From Flavipsychrobacter sp. (GTDB lineage Bacteria > Bacteroidota > Bacteroidia > Chitinophagales > Chitinophagaceae): a DNA stretch of 64,000 nt. The notes below the pieces were generated by a model that saw only the letters and a program-made list of their open reading frames with translations, did no database searches and had not been told where the DNA came from. Positions 34,203-42,259 of the stretch are shown here, piece after piece. The first letter of the stretch is position 1, and every line of letters begins with the position of its first letter. The translations under genes were made by a program, and so were the position numbers. Location: NCBI GenBank assembly GCA_021155965.1, contig JAJNBJ010000004.1:124001-188000 (forward strand). Direction: 5' to 3'.

Positions 34203-34567
34203 TAGTGATCTGTATTTTTCCAATTCAGATTTTCAAGAAGCGTGGACAAATTTTTAGTTGATCTGTAAGTCTTCCCCTTTATTTTGAAATAGTGTCCACG
34301 GACTAATAAATTTATAGTAGAATCTTTATAGTGTAGGTCAAGGTAGTATTCAGGGAAATATTTTGCAGGTTCCGAATAGCTGAAATTAATTGCAACGACT
34401 ATTTGGGCTATTTCGTTATCGTCAGTTATTTTAATTGTACTTCCATTAAAATCAGTATCTTTTTCGTAAGATGCCTTGCTTACAGTAATATATTCAAAGT
34501 CGGTTGGGATACGCGTGCATCCGGCGAACAAAAAAGCACACAAAAAAATGGCTGCTGCGCATTTCAT
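34199..34567 (-). CDS. Small lipoprotein, translationally coupled to the multihaem cytochrome
   Basis: A 122-residue protein with lipobox signal peptide MKCAAAIFLCAFLFAGC. The mature part has a beta-rich profile (FEYITVSKASYEKD, STIKITDDNEIAQIVVAINF, YYLDLHYKDSTINLLVRGHY). Its ATG overlaps the stop of the cytochrome gene at 34564 (ATGA), so the two are in one operon. I recognise no family; an accessory lipoprotein of the cytochrome is possible but unproven. Confidence 0.7.
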   Translation of the reverse strand: MKCAAAIFLCAFLFAGCTRIPTDFEYITVSKASYEKDTDFNGSTIKITDDNEIAQIVVAINFSYSEPAKYFPEYYLDLHYKDSTINLLVRGHYFKIKGKTYRSTKNLSTLLENLNWKNTDHY

Positions 34568-36528
34568 AGTTTTTGTCTTGTAAGGTCTTGCAGCATTGCC
34601 CTGCCTGTCTCGTTATTAGGGTGTTTCTTTAACAAGTGTAGTACAGTTTTTTTTGCTTTGTCGTCCTGGTTGTTGGTGTGGTACCATACTGCCATATTGA
34701 TGAGATTCTGTTCGTAGTCCGGGTTTATGCGGTTGGCACGCATGAGGTAATCGTAAGCCATGGTGCTTTGCCCCTGTTGCATATAGATAAACCCGAGGTT
34801 AGTATTAGCGCTGATGTGGCCCGGGTTCTCGCTTACAATAAAATCGAATACCTGCTTAGCCTCCGGCAACTTTCCGAGTTTCAGCAGGCAGATGCCGTAT
34901 TTGTTCTGGAAATCGAGCGAGTATTTCCATATGTCTGTGGCACGCTGGTACCAGGGCAGGGCGCTATCCGGCTGCTGCAACTGATAGTAAGCTTCGCCAA
35001 TTCGGTAGGCTGTCCATGCATCGTTAATGGCAGCAGGCTTTAGCTGTGAGCCATAGCTAACCACTTTCTGATGGTCGTTTAGCAGGTAATAGACACGGAT
35101 GTAATCACGGTTCTGTTTTTTTGTGGCTTCAATATCGCGTTGTTTATCCAGGTAGAGTAAAGCTGAATCAAGTAAAGGCTTGTTTGGGGCGTAGCGTTCG
35201 TAAAATTCCATGTAGCCGCGCGCCTTGGTAATAGCATCGGGTTTGCCGTTGTTGAAGCATTGCAAGCCAAGGAATGCAGTGATGGCTTTTTTCTGGCTGT
35301 CATTGAGCGGGCGTTTGCGAATGTAGTGGTCTGTAACAGCCACGTGCGGAATATCTATACTGCCCTGATGCTGCATATGGCAGGTAACACAATCATTATT
35401 CTTTGCCGCCCGTACCTTTTCTGTTTCTGCGCACTGTTTCTGTGCACTTGCCTTTCCGTGGCAGCTTTGGCAGGCATTTAGGTACTGCGAGCGAGGTGTG
35501 AACTTAACACTCACATGCGGTTTGTGGCAGGTAATGCAGCTCATTTTACCACTCTGTACATAGCAAGGGCTTTTTTTCATACGCTCCACATGGCTTGCCA
35601 TGATCATTTTATCCTGCGCACCTTCATACTGTGGCATGAATACATTCATCACTTCAGATAAATGCATGCCGGGGCGGAAGTCGAAAAAGTTTTTACCATC
35701 ATTCAGCACGGCAATACCCTGCAGGTGGCAGCGCTGGCAAATGTTGTTCTGCAATTCTGTGGATAGCCTGCGTGGGTTGACGATAGTATAGTCGGGACCT
35801 TTTGAGGTATCTACAAGTGGGTTGTTCTGCCTGTCAAGCACATGCATGCTGCCGGGGCCGTGACAGCGTTCGCAGTCTATGCCGGTCATTACAGTGTTAT
35901 ACTTGTTCTCGCTGTTGCTTACGAAATCAGGGTAGGCATTGTGGCAGCTCATGCATTCTAATTGTATCAGCCGGTTGAAGCGGCTGCTGGCACCTTTTTC
36001 AAAGCCGGGGGCGAGGTCCCAGCGGCGCTTTTGGGTATAGAAGGTAATGGGCGCCTGGAACAAATAGCCATTGACATCGAAGATGTGCGAATTGGTGTGC
36101 TGGCCTGAGCCAACTACATAATTCACTTTCTGGATGCGTTTATGCACCGTATCCCTGCCTTCAAGCCGGAACTCCATGATGTAAAAGGAGTCTTTATCCC
36201 AGTATGGTTTGTAATAGTAATCGAGCGCGGAGTCATAGACCAGTGCATGAGCAGGAGAAAAGTCTGCTGCAGATTTTTCTTTTGTGGCATGGCCGAAGGA
36301 CTGGCCCATGCCTGTTTGAATGAATGTCTGGTAAACGCTTTCGTGGCACGTGCGGCATTTGTCCATGCCTACATAGTGGGCTGAGGTGTCGTAGACATTC
36401 CGCCACTGCGATGTTAACTGTGGTTCGTTATCATCGTCTTTTTCTCCGGGGCTGTTGCAAAAGAATACCGGCAATGTTATGGCGAACAAAGCGAGGGTAA
36501 GTAGTATTGTACACAGCGTTTTGCGCAT
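34564..36528 (-). CDS. Multihaem cytochrome c (seven CXXCH) with C-terminal TPR repeats
   Basis: The 654-residue protein has an N-terminal export signal that ends in a possible lipobox (LPVFFC, Cys24). Seven haem-binding motifs are visible: CRTCH at 58, CMSCH at 192, CERCH at 219, CQRCH at 264, CITCH at 331, CQSCH at 353 and CVTCH at 380. Their spacing resembles the cytochrome c554-related multihaem family. Residues about 420-650 contain TPR units (AWTAYRIGEAYYQLQQPDSALPWYQRA, GHISANTNLGFIYMQQGQSTMAYDYL). An envelope electron-transfer role is probable from the haems; the substrate is unknown. It is co-transcribed with the small lipoprotein downstream. Confidence 0.9.
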   Translation of the reverse strand: MRKTLCTILLTLALFAITLPVFFCNSPGEKDDDNEPQLTSQWRNVYDTSAHYVGMDKCRTCHESVYQTFIQTGMGQSFGHATKEKSAADFSPAHALVYDSALDYYYKPYWDKDSFYIMEFRLEGRDTVHKRIQKVNYVVGSGQHTNSHIFDVNGYLFQAPITFYTQKRRWDLAPGFEKGASSRFNRLIQLECMSCHNAYPDFVSNSENKYNTVMTGIDCERCHGPGSMHVLDRQNNPLVDTSKGPDYTIVNPRRLSTELQNNICQRCHLQGIAVLNDGKNFFDFRPGMHLSEVMNVFMPQYEGAQDKMIMASHVERMKKSPCYVQSGKMSCITCHKPHVSVKFTPRSQYLNACQSCHGKASAQKQCAETEKVRAAKNNDCVTCHMQHQGSIDIPHVAVTDHYIRKRPLNDSQKKAITAFLGLQCFNNGKPDAITKARGYMEFYERYAPNKPLLDSALLYLDKQRDIEATKKQNRDYIRVYYLLNDHQKVVSYGSQLKPAAINDAWTAYRIGEAYYQLQQPDSALPWYQRATDIWKYSLDFQNKYGICLLKLGKLPEAKQVFDFIVSENPGHISANTNLGFIYMQQGQSTMAYDYLMRANRINPDYEQNLINMAVWYHTNNQDDKAKKTVLHLLKKHPNNETGRAMLQDLTRQKL

Positions 36529-36570
36529 TATTAATTCTAATCAAGGTGTCTTTTGATCAACTGTTTTATT

Positions 36571-36975
36571 CTAATAAGGTTTTTTCCAGCCAAATTTCTT
36601 ACTTACATGCAATATTCGATTCGCATTTACTGAATAATAAACATGATATAAGTACGTTATGTTTGATTTATACCCATTTATAAAACAATCCTTTTTTATG
36701 CCAAGTTCATAACTGCAAATATCTTTTGCCAGATGATGTCCGTCTCTATCTTTGATAGGTTCTCCATTGGAATTAAGTGAATCTAAATAGATAGTCATAA
36801 ACATCTTTATCGAGTCCGGGATAGCGGATATTTTTTTTACAATTTTTTTATACTTTTTCTCGGCATGTAGTATGCTGTCAATTTTTTTTCGGGTATTTAG
36901 ATAATCATTACCAGTCTGGCACAATGCCAAAAGTGATTGAGTAAGAAAAAGCAGAAGCAACAAGTAGTTCTTCAT
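36571..36975 (-). CDS. Small secreted protein of unknown function
   Basis: The 134-residue protein has signal peptide MKNYLLLLLFLTQSLLALCQ. The rest is Lys-rich and helical at first (KKIDSILHAEKKYKKIVKKI), followed by IYLDSLNSNGEPIKDRDGHH and a C-terminal stretch ILHVSKKFGWKKPY. It is more AT-rich than its neighbours. No family recognised. It lies between tyrS and the cytochrome gene in the same direction. Confidence 0.6.
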   Translation of the reverse strand: MKNYLLLLLFLTQSLLALCQTGNDYLNTRKKIDSILHAEKKYKKIVKKISAIPDSIKMFMTIYLDSLNSNGEPIKDRDGHHLAKDICSYELGIKKDCFINGYKSNITYLYHVYYSVNANRILHVSKKFGWKKPY

Positions 36976-37021
36976 TCAATAAATGATAAAAAATACATTA
37001 ATAGTATGTTTGGCAAACCTA

Positions 37022-38308
37022 TCAACTAAACCTCGCCAGCGTATAATTCGACTTCCCTCTTTGTATCAGCAGGTATTGACCATTCAGCAGGTGTTCTTCT
37101 TTTAGTTGAAATGCCAGATCTGTTACTTTTTCCTTGTTGATGCTGACGCCGCCGTTCTGCAGCATTTTTTTGGCTTCGCCTTTGGAGGTGAAGATGCCGC
37201 TTTCTGCAAGGAAGGTGATGATGTCGAGGCCAGAAGCGAGGGTGCTTTTTGAGCCCGTTACCTGCGGTACGCCGTCCATTACTTCCAGCAGTTGTTTTTC
37301 GTTGAGGGAGCGCAGTACTTCAACAGATGATTGCCCGAATAATATTTCAGATGCTTGTTTGGCAAAGGCCAGGTCTTCCTCGCTGTGTACCATTATGGTC
37401 AGCTCTTCTGCCAGTGCTTTTTGCAGCTTACGGAGGTGGGGGGCGGCTTCGTGCTCAGTAATGAGTGCTTTTATTTCATCCACAGGCCTGAAAGAAAATA
37501 CAAGGCTCATTTTTGCGGCATCGGCATCTGCCATTTTCATCCAGAACTGGTAGAACTGGTAGGGTGATGTTTTCTCCCGATCCAGCCAAACATTGCCACT
37601 CTCTGATTTGCCGAATTTGCTGCCATCAGCTTTGGTGATGAGTTTGCAGGTAAAAGCAAAAGCATCGTTACCACCTTTGCGACGTATCAGCTCTGTACCC
37701 GTGGTTATATTGCCCCATTGGTCTGAACCACCCATCTGCAGCAAAACGTTCGCCGTTTTATTGAGATGGTAAAAATCGTAGCCCTGTATGAGCTGATAAG
37801 TAAACTCTGTGAACGACATGCCTGTTTCCAGGCGGTTTTGTACAGAATCTTTAGCCATCATGTAGCTCACATTGATGTGTTTGCCTATATCCCGGATGAA
37901 CCCGAGAAAAGAAAGGTCCTTAAACCAGTCGTAATTATTCACCAGCACAGCGGCATTAGGTACAGAATCGGAGAAGTTGATGAACTTTTCCAGTTGTTTG
38001 CGTTGGCAGTCAATGTTGTATTGTATTGTTTCAAGGTCAAGCAGGTTACGCTCAGCCGATTTGCCCGATGGATCGCCTATCATGCCCGTAGCGCCGCCAA
38101 GCAGGGCATAAGGCTTGTGGCCTGCACGCTGCAGGCGCATCAACAGGGTTATAGGTACCAGGTTGCCCACATGCAGGCTGTCGGCAGTAGGATCGAAGCC
38201 AATGTAGCCGGATGTCATTTCTTTCAGCAATTGCTCTTCGGTACCCGGTATTATGTCCTGTAGTATATTCCTGTCGCGTAGGTCTGCTATTAAGTTCATT
38301 GATGGCAT
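37022..38308 (-). CDS. tyrS: Tyrosyl-tRNA synthetase
   Basis: This class I synthetase charges tRNA-Tyr with tyrosine. The protein has the TyrRS Rossmann core with GFDPTADSLHVGNLVPI (HIGH-like HVGN), LLGGATGMIGDPSGKSAER, QGYDFYHLNKTANVLLQMGG (tyrosine pocket) and KFGKSESG (KMSKS-like), then an S4-like RNA-binding domain at the end (FTSKGEAKKMLQNGGVSIN). 428 residues from the ATG at 38308; the ATG at 38299 (MNLIADLRD) is an equally good start. The promoter element TATTTTTG lies only ten bases upstream, so the leader is very short. Confidence 0.96.
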   Translation of the reverse strand: MPSMNLIADLRDRNILQDIIPGTEEQLLKEMTSGYIGFDPTADSLHVGNLVPITLLMRLQRAGHKPYALLGGATGMIGDPSGKSAERNLLDLETIQYNIDCQRKQLEKFINFSDSVPNAAVLVNNYDWFKDLSFLGFIRDIGKHINVSYMMAKDSVQNRLETGMSFTEFTYQLIQGYDFYHLNKTANVLLQMGGSDQWGNITTGTELIRRKGGNDAFAFTCKLITKADGSKFGKSESGNVWLDREKTSPYQFYQFWMKMADADAAKMSLVFSFRPVDEIKALITEHEAAPHLRKLQKALAEELTIMVHSEEDLAFAKQASEILFGQSSVEVLRSLNEKQLLEVMDGVPQVTGSKSTLASGLDIITFLAESGIFTSKGEAKKMLQNGGVSINKEKVTDLAFQLKEEHLLNGQYLLIQRGKSNYTLARFS

Positions 38309-38317
38309 ATCAGTGGG

Positions 38318-38325
38318 CAAAAATA
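38318..38325 (-). promoter_or_regulatory. tyrS: TAnnTTTG promoter element of tyrS
   Basis: Minus-strand TATTTTTG, nine bases before the ATG at 38308. Confidence 0.45.
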
Positions 38326-38480
38326 ATGTTTAAGCAGTGGCTAAAAGGCATATTAGTTTACAATTATATACATTTTGATATTTTTTATTTTTCAAAACAA
38401 TAGGGTACGGGTATCCATATGTTTCATTTTTCCGAAAATAGTTGCTACCTTTCGGTACATTTCTGATAAAATATATAGCA

Positions 38481-39329
38481 TTGAAAAGAATACTACACCT
38501 GTTGGCATTGCTACTTCCTTTGTCCCTTGGGGCGCAGCAAACACATCACGAAATAGGCATTATGGGGGGCGTTTCCAATTATTACGGAGACCTCCAGAAT
38601 AAATTTTTTGGAAATTACGGCTACCATCCCGTTGGCGGCATTATCTACAAGCATTTTATGAGTCCGCATGTGGGTGTAAGGTTTGGGGCTTCTTATACCA
38701 GCCTTTCGGCGGCAGACAGCCTCAGCAATATCCCTGTGAACCAAAACCGCAATCTCAGCTTTGCAACACATTTATTTGAATTTCACGGCGCGCTGGAGTT
38801 GAATTTTTTGCCTATTGAAGTACTCAGGAGGAAAGTGACACCTTACGTTTTTGGCGGTGTATCAGCATTTTATTTTAACCCGTTCACAGAAGATGATAAT
38901 GGCAACAAGAAGTTCCTGAGGGCGTTGAGCACAGAAGGGCAAGGCTTACCCATGTATCCCGACCGCAAACAATACAGCCTCGTTAATATGGCATTCCCAT
39001 TTGGTGGCGGTATGAAATTCTTTATCGGCAGGACCATTATGCTTTGCGGAGAAATAGGTTTTAGGTATACCAATACAGACTACCTGGACGATGTGAGCAA
39101 ATCATACGTAAACATGGATACGCTGAGGGCATATAAAGGCGAGGTTGCTCAAAAACTGGCATACAGGGGCAAGGACGGTATCAATCCGCAGTATGGCCAC
39201 CAGCGTGGTGATGCAAAGTCGAACGACTGGTTCTGGTATGGCAACTTAACGGCTACAATTTATTTCCGTTCATTCGGTAACCCAAGGGAGTATTTAAAAA
39301 CCAAGTGCCCCAGCTTTTTCCGTTTCTGA
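38481..39329 (+). CDS. DUF6089 family outer membrane protein
   Basis: The 282-residue protein starts at a TTG at 38481, which gives the signal peptide (M)KRILHLLALLLPLSLGAQ; no ATG or GTG is available nearby, and a longer TTG frame from 38442 lacks a proper signal. The mature sequence HEIGIMGGVSNYYGDLQNKF, then GGIIYKHFMSPHVGVRFGAS, is typical of DUF6089 barrels in this phylum, with later strands PYVFGGVSAFYFNPFT and FGGGMKFFIGRTIMLCGEIGF ending in FRF. It is an outer membrane beta-barrel of unknown function. A TACCTTTC element just upstream resembles the phylum promoter. Confidence 0.85.
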   Translation: MKRILHLLALLLPLSLGAQQTHHEIGIMGGVSNYYGDLQNKFFGNYGYHPVGGIIYKHFMSPHVGVRFGASYTSLSAADSLSNIPVNQNRNLSFATHLFEFHGALELNFLPIEVLRRKVTPYVFGGVSAFYFNPFTEDDNGNKKFLRALSTEGQGLPMYPDRKQYSLVNMAFPFGGGMKFFIGRTIMLCGEIGFRYTNTDYLDDVSKSYVNMDTLRAYKGEVAQKLAYRGKDGINPQYGHQRGDAKSNDWFWYGNLTATIYFRSFGNPREYLKTKCPSFFRF

Positions 39330-39453
39330 TATTGCAACTATAATCAGTTGATAATCTTATCCTTATTATTAACCGTAATAAGGAAGCAATATTTCTTTCA
39401 GGATTTTTAGGAAATATTAACTTTTCATGACAATGTTTATTGGAATAATGTCC

Positions 39454-39461
39454 TACATTTG
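39454..39461 (+). promoter_or_regulatory. TAnnTTTG element heading a possible small RNA
   Basis: TACATTTG, about 65 bases before a terminator-like hairpin and far (155 bases) from the next start codon. Confidence 0.4.
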
Positions 39462-39466
39462 TGGTG

Positions 39467-39527
39467 GGTATATTTTTCATAAGGTGTAAGTAAGGCTTCA
39501 GCTCCCGCTGAGGCTTTGCTTTTTTAG
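39467..39527 (+). ncRNA. Candidate small RNA (promoter plus terminator, no frame)
   Basis: A TAnnTTTG element at 39454-39461 is followed by about 60 bases ending in the hairpin ggcttcagctcccgctgagg and the T-rich run ctttgctttttt. No start codon or frame of note lies inside. The boundaries are inferred. Alternatively the hairpin is a late terminator of the DUF6089 gene, 160 bases past its stop, and the element is chance. Confidence 0.35.
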
Positions 39528-39615
39528 GGAAGTCCCTGTACTGCGCAAAAGTTAAATTCCTTTCACAGCTTTACCTTTCATAAGTTTGGTACGTATCTTG
39601 ATATAAGATAAGGAT

Positions 39616-40185
39616 ATGAAAAGGGTTACATTCTTCTTGTTGTTCACTATTGTTATCATGAATGTGAAAGCGCAGCACCCTGCTGATGATACGCTTTACT
39701 CTGTGCTGCTGAAAGATGTTTACGTAAAAGCAAAGTGGAAGAACGACACCGATAGGTACAGGTACAACCAGATGAAGTATTATGTGACCACAATTCTCCC
39801 CTATCTTGATGCTGCTACAAAATTGTTCAAAGAGGTGAATACCAAACTGGATGAGCCCGGCATTACTAAAAAAGAAAAGAAGGCATTTGTGAACAGGAAA
39901 GAGGATGAACTGCGTGAGCAGTTTGAGAACAGGATAAAAGGGCTGAACGAAACACAAGGTGTACTTCTGGTAATGCTAATTGCCCGCCAAACCGATCTTA
40001 ACATCTATAAAATACTCCAGGAGTTTAAAAACCCGCTTACCGCAATGAAATGGCAGGCATGGGCGCGCCTGCATGGCATGAACCTTGACCGCAGGTACCA
40101 TCCGGAGGAAGAAGAGCGCCTGGAACTTATTATGTACGAGCTTGGCTATCCTTTGCCCGTTAGCTATGTGATGGATAAGCGGTAG
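39616..40185 (+). CDS. DUF4294 domain-containing protein
   Basis: The 189-residue protein has signal peptide MKRVTFFLLFTIVIMNVKAQ. The body matches DUF4294: LLKDVYVKAKWKNDTDRYRY, NQMKYYVTTILPYLDAATKL, FENRIKGLNETQGVLLVMLI, ARQTDLNIYKILQEFKN. It is a secreted or periplasmic helical protein confined to Bacteroidota; function unknown. It stands alone between terminators. Confidence 0.85.
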   Translation: MKRVTFFLLFTIVIMNVKAQHPADDTLYSVLLKDVYVKAKWKNDTDRYRYNQMKYYVTTILPYLDAATKLFKEVNTKLDEPGITKKEKKAFVNRKEDELREQFENRIKGLNETQGVLLVMLIARQTDLNIYKILQEFKNPLTAMKWQAWARLHGMNLDRRYHPEEEERLELIMYELGYPLPVSYVMDKR

Positions 40186-40293
40186 TTATGGAATAGTTAT
40201 CCTGCTGTTATTAACTTTTCATTGGTCTGAGAATTAGTATGCCGGTAATAATTTTGGCCGTGTTTTTTACTCTTACTCAAACAAACAAATACA

Positions 40294-40638
40294 ATGAAAA
40301 CGTCCCCGTATTCTTTACAGGAAGCGCGTGAATTAGCTGAAGAGTACCAATATCTGATCAAACAGCCTTTTGCTCACGACAGCAACGCTGTTGTAGAAAA
40401 TGTGATCATCTGTCCGTTCGATGAGGCCAGCAGGAAACGGTTCCTTATTTTCTATTTCCTGTTCAATAATGCTGAAAAGGCGCTGGCACAGGAATACAAG
40501 GGCCTGTTGTTTGATGTGTTGGTGATAGGCAGGTCTATGCTGGATGAGCATGAACTGCAGCAAGAAGACCTATATAGCTGGCTGAAGGAGAATAAGGGCT
40601 TGTATAAAACGATCCCTCTTGCAGTGGCGGCAAAGTAG
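40294..40638 (+). CDS. Conserved-looking cytoplasmic protein of unknown function
   Basis: A 114-residue soluble protein without signal peptide: YSLQEARELAEEYQYLIKQP, VENVIICPFDEASRKRFLIF, then YKGLLFDVLVIGRSMLDEHE. Predicted alpha/beta. A TAATTTTG element (40249-40256) lies 37 bases before the ATG, and a palindromic terminator follows. I recognise no family. Confidence 0.65.
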   Translation: MKTSPYSLQEARELAEEYQYLIKQPFAHDSNAVVENVIICPFDEASRKRFLIFYFLFNNAEKALAQEYKGLLFDVLVIGRSMLDEHELQQEDLYSWLKENKGLYKTIPLAVAAK

Positions 40639-40664
40639 CCAGGTATTTTTGAGGAGTTATAAAT

Positions 40665-40700
40665 GATAATAGCCGGTACAATGTACCGGCTATTATTTTA
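40665..40700. terminator. Bidirectional terminator between the 114-aa protein gene and rplT
   Basis: ataatagccggtaca / tgtaccggctattat stem with a one-base spacer and T/A-rich flanks, between convergent genes. Confidence 0.8.
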
Positions 40701-40717
40701 TGCCTTATAAAGAATAA

Positions 40718-41062
40718 TTATTTTACCTGGGCAACCAGTGCTTTGAATGATGCCGGCTCATTCATAGCCAGGTCAGCAAGTACTTTACGGTTAAGGTCGA
40801 TGCCTTTTGCAGCGAGTTTGTTGATGAACTGTGAATAATTCAGGCCTTCTTCACGAACTGCAGCATTGATACGCACTATCCACAAAGAGCGGTAGTCGCG
40901 TTTTTTCAGCTTACGGCCAACGAATTTATAACCTTGTCCTTTTTCGAGGACGTTCTTAGCAACCGTATATACGTTTTTACGTTTACCATAGAAGCCTTTT
41001 GCTTCTTTCAGTATTTTCTTTCTTCTCGCGCGTGATGCAACCGCATTTACCGAACGTGGCAT
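40718..41062 (-). CDS. rplT: 50S ribosomal protein L20
   Basis: The 114-residue protein matches L20 throughout: [57 protein letters not shown] and [20 protein letters not shown]. It binds 23S rRNA early in 50S assembly and, in many bacteria, represses its own operon. It is the second gene after rpmI, 79 bases downstream. Confidence 0.98.
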   Translation of the reverse strand: MPRSVNAVASRARRKKILKEAKGFYGKRKNVYTVAKNVLEKGQGYKFVGRKLKKRDYRSLWIVRINAAVREEGLNYSQFINKLAAKGIDLNRKVLADLAMNEPASFKALVAQVK

Positions 41063-41076
41063 ATCTTGAAGTTTTA

Positions 41077-41097
41077 CCCTAAATCCCTAAAGGGACT
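41077..41097. repeat. Degenerate copy of the CCCCTAAAGGGG repeat
   Basis: ccctaaatccctaaaggga resembles the repeats at 8173 and 10021. It lies between rpmI and rplT. Confidence 0.45.
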
Positions 41098-41141
41098 TAA
41101 TTATTTGATTAAACAATTTTTATAAATACTACTATACTTTA

Positions 41142-41342
41142 TTATCCTTTCAGGCAAAGCATGCGCTTTACGAGGCTCATGTTGCTTGGGTGAACCAGGC
41201 CGTGCTGACGCAAGTGGCGCTTACGGGTCTTTGATTTCTTAGTTAACAGGTGGCTTTTGAACGCTTTGTACCTGCGCACTTTACCGGTGCCTGTTACATT
41301 AAAGGTCTTTTTTGCACGTGAATGCGTCTTCACTTTTGGCAT
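41142..41342 (-). CDS. rpmI: 50S ribosomal protein L35
   Basis: The 66-residue basic protein begins MPKVKTHSRAKKTFNVTGTG and continues KVRRYKAFKSHLLTKKSKTR, then KRHLRQHGLVHPSN, as in L35. It forms an operon with rplT. The usual partners infC and thrS are not upstream; instead a divergent gene starts at 41563, so the promoter just upstream drives only rpmI-rplT. Confidence 0.97.
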   Translation of the reverse strand: MPKVKTHSRAKKTFNVTGTGKVRRYKAFKSHLLTKKSKTRKRHLRQHGLVHPSNMSLVKRMLCLKG

Positions 41343-41361
41343 AAAATCTAATTTGGGACTG

Positions 41362-41369
41362 CAAAGGTA
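41362..41369 (-). promoter_or_regulatory. TAnnTTTG promoter element of rpmI-rplT
   Basis: Minus-strand TACCTTTG lies 19 bases before the rpmI ATG. Confidence 0.55.
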
Positions 41370-41562
41370 AATAAAAAATTTCTTTTTCGGTTGAAAAAAC
41401 GGGCTTTTATTTTTACGGTAAAGCCTGTCATCTGCAAAGCAAATATAATGTATATCAGCCCGTTGGATTTATTATGTTAATTTATAATTATATAATAAGC
41501 ATCCCGCTTCATCGGGACTGGCATGGTTATGAGCGGGAATATTGTGTATTTTTACCCGCAAT

Positions 41563-42129
41563 ATGGCTATACTCCGATTCAGAATATATTGGGAAGAAGA
41601 CGACCAAACCTACCGGGATATCGAGATAATAGGCAACCAGACCTTTATGGACCTTCATAAGGCTATTGTCAGTGCTTATGAGTTTGACGGCAAGCACACG
41701 GCCTCTTTTTATGAAAGTGATGACAAATGGCACCATGGCAGGGAGATAAACTCGGAAGTTTTGGTGAATAAGAAGGATGCCCCGGCATTATCTATGACCA
41801 AAACGCCTGTTTCGGCGCTTGTATCCAATCCCGACCAGAAATTCGTATATGTGTATGACCCCGCTAAGAAATGGACTTTCCTGGTGGAACTGATAGGGGT
41901 GAATAAAGAAGAAACCTCGAGGCGGGTATATCCGTTCCTGCTGCGTAAAGAGGGTATAGCACCAGCCCAATATGGCATAAAAGGTGTGAGCCCGGATAAA
42001 ATAATGGAGATAGAGGAGAAGTATGACCTTGGCGCTGATGAAATGGCAGAGGGTTTTGGCAACGAGGGCGAGGACGGCGCCGAAGGTGCAGAAGAAACCT
42101 ATACTGAGGACAGCACGGCTGAGGAGTGA
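41563..42129 (+). CDS. Plasmid pRiA4b ORF-3-like (IS1096 TnpR-like) family protein
   Basis: The 188-residue protein starts at the ATG at 41563 (MAILRFRIYWEEDDQTYRDI). The PRiA4b-like pattern is visible: EIIGNQTFMDLHKAIVSAYE, FDGKHTASFYESDDKWHHGR and a central acidic segment with FVYVYDPAKKWTFLVELIG. The C-terminal 30 residues are Glu/Gly-rich. The family is widespread and named after plasmid or insertion-element passenger genes, but in Bacteroidota it is usually chromosomal with no known function. No transposase is adjacent. Confidence 0.75.
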   Translation: MAILRFRIYWEEDDQTYRDIEIIGNQTFMDLHKAIVSAYEFDGKHTASFYESDDKWHHGREINSEVLVNKKDAPALSMTKTPVSALVSNPDQKFVYVYDPAKKWTFLVELIGVNKEETSRRVYPFLLRKEGIAPAQYGIKGVSPDKIMEIEEKYDLGADEMAEGFGNEGEDGAEGAEETYTEDSTAEE

Positions 42130-42139
42130 TGGAATGCTG

Positions 42140-42256
42140 ACTTGTTGATAGGTTGAAAAGTTGATAAGTTGATAAGTCAATTTTTTATGCATTTGTCTCA
42201 ACATATCACCTGGTCAACGTATCAACCTTTCAACTAATCCAGATATCAACCAATCT
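42140..42256 (+). repeat. GTTGATA-type low-complexity repeats in inverted orientation
   Basis: Several ttgata/gttgaaaag units at 42140-42178 are followed by their inverse (tatcaacc, tcaacgtatcaacctttcaa) up to 42256, forming an imperfect long inverted repeat between the preceding gene and miaA. Similar direct repeats lie at 23515-23545. Confidence 0.55.
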
Positions 42257-42259
42257 ACT

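Noticed and set aside
37134-38263. Plus-strand frames of 139 and 165 codons across tyrS
   Set aside because: They are shadow frames of the strongly conserved tyrS gene on the minus strand.
41563-42129. Insertion sequence suggested by the IS1096 TnpR-like family name
   Set aside because: No transposase, inverted repeats or target duplications flank the gene; the family is commonly chromosomal.
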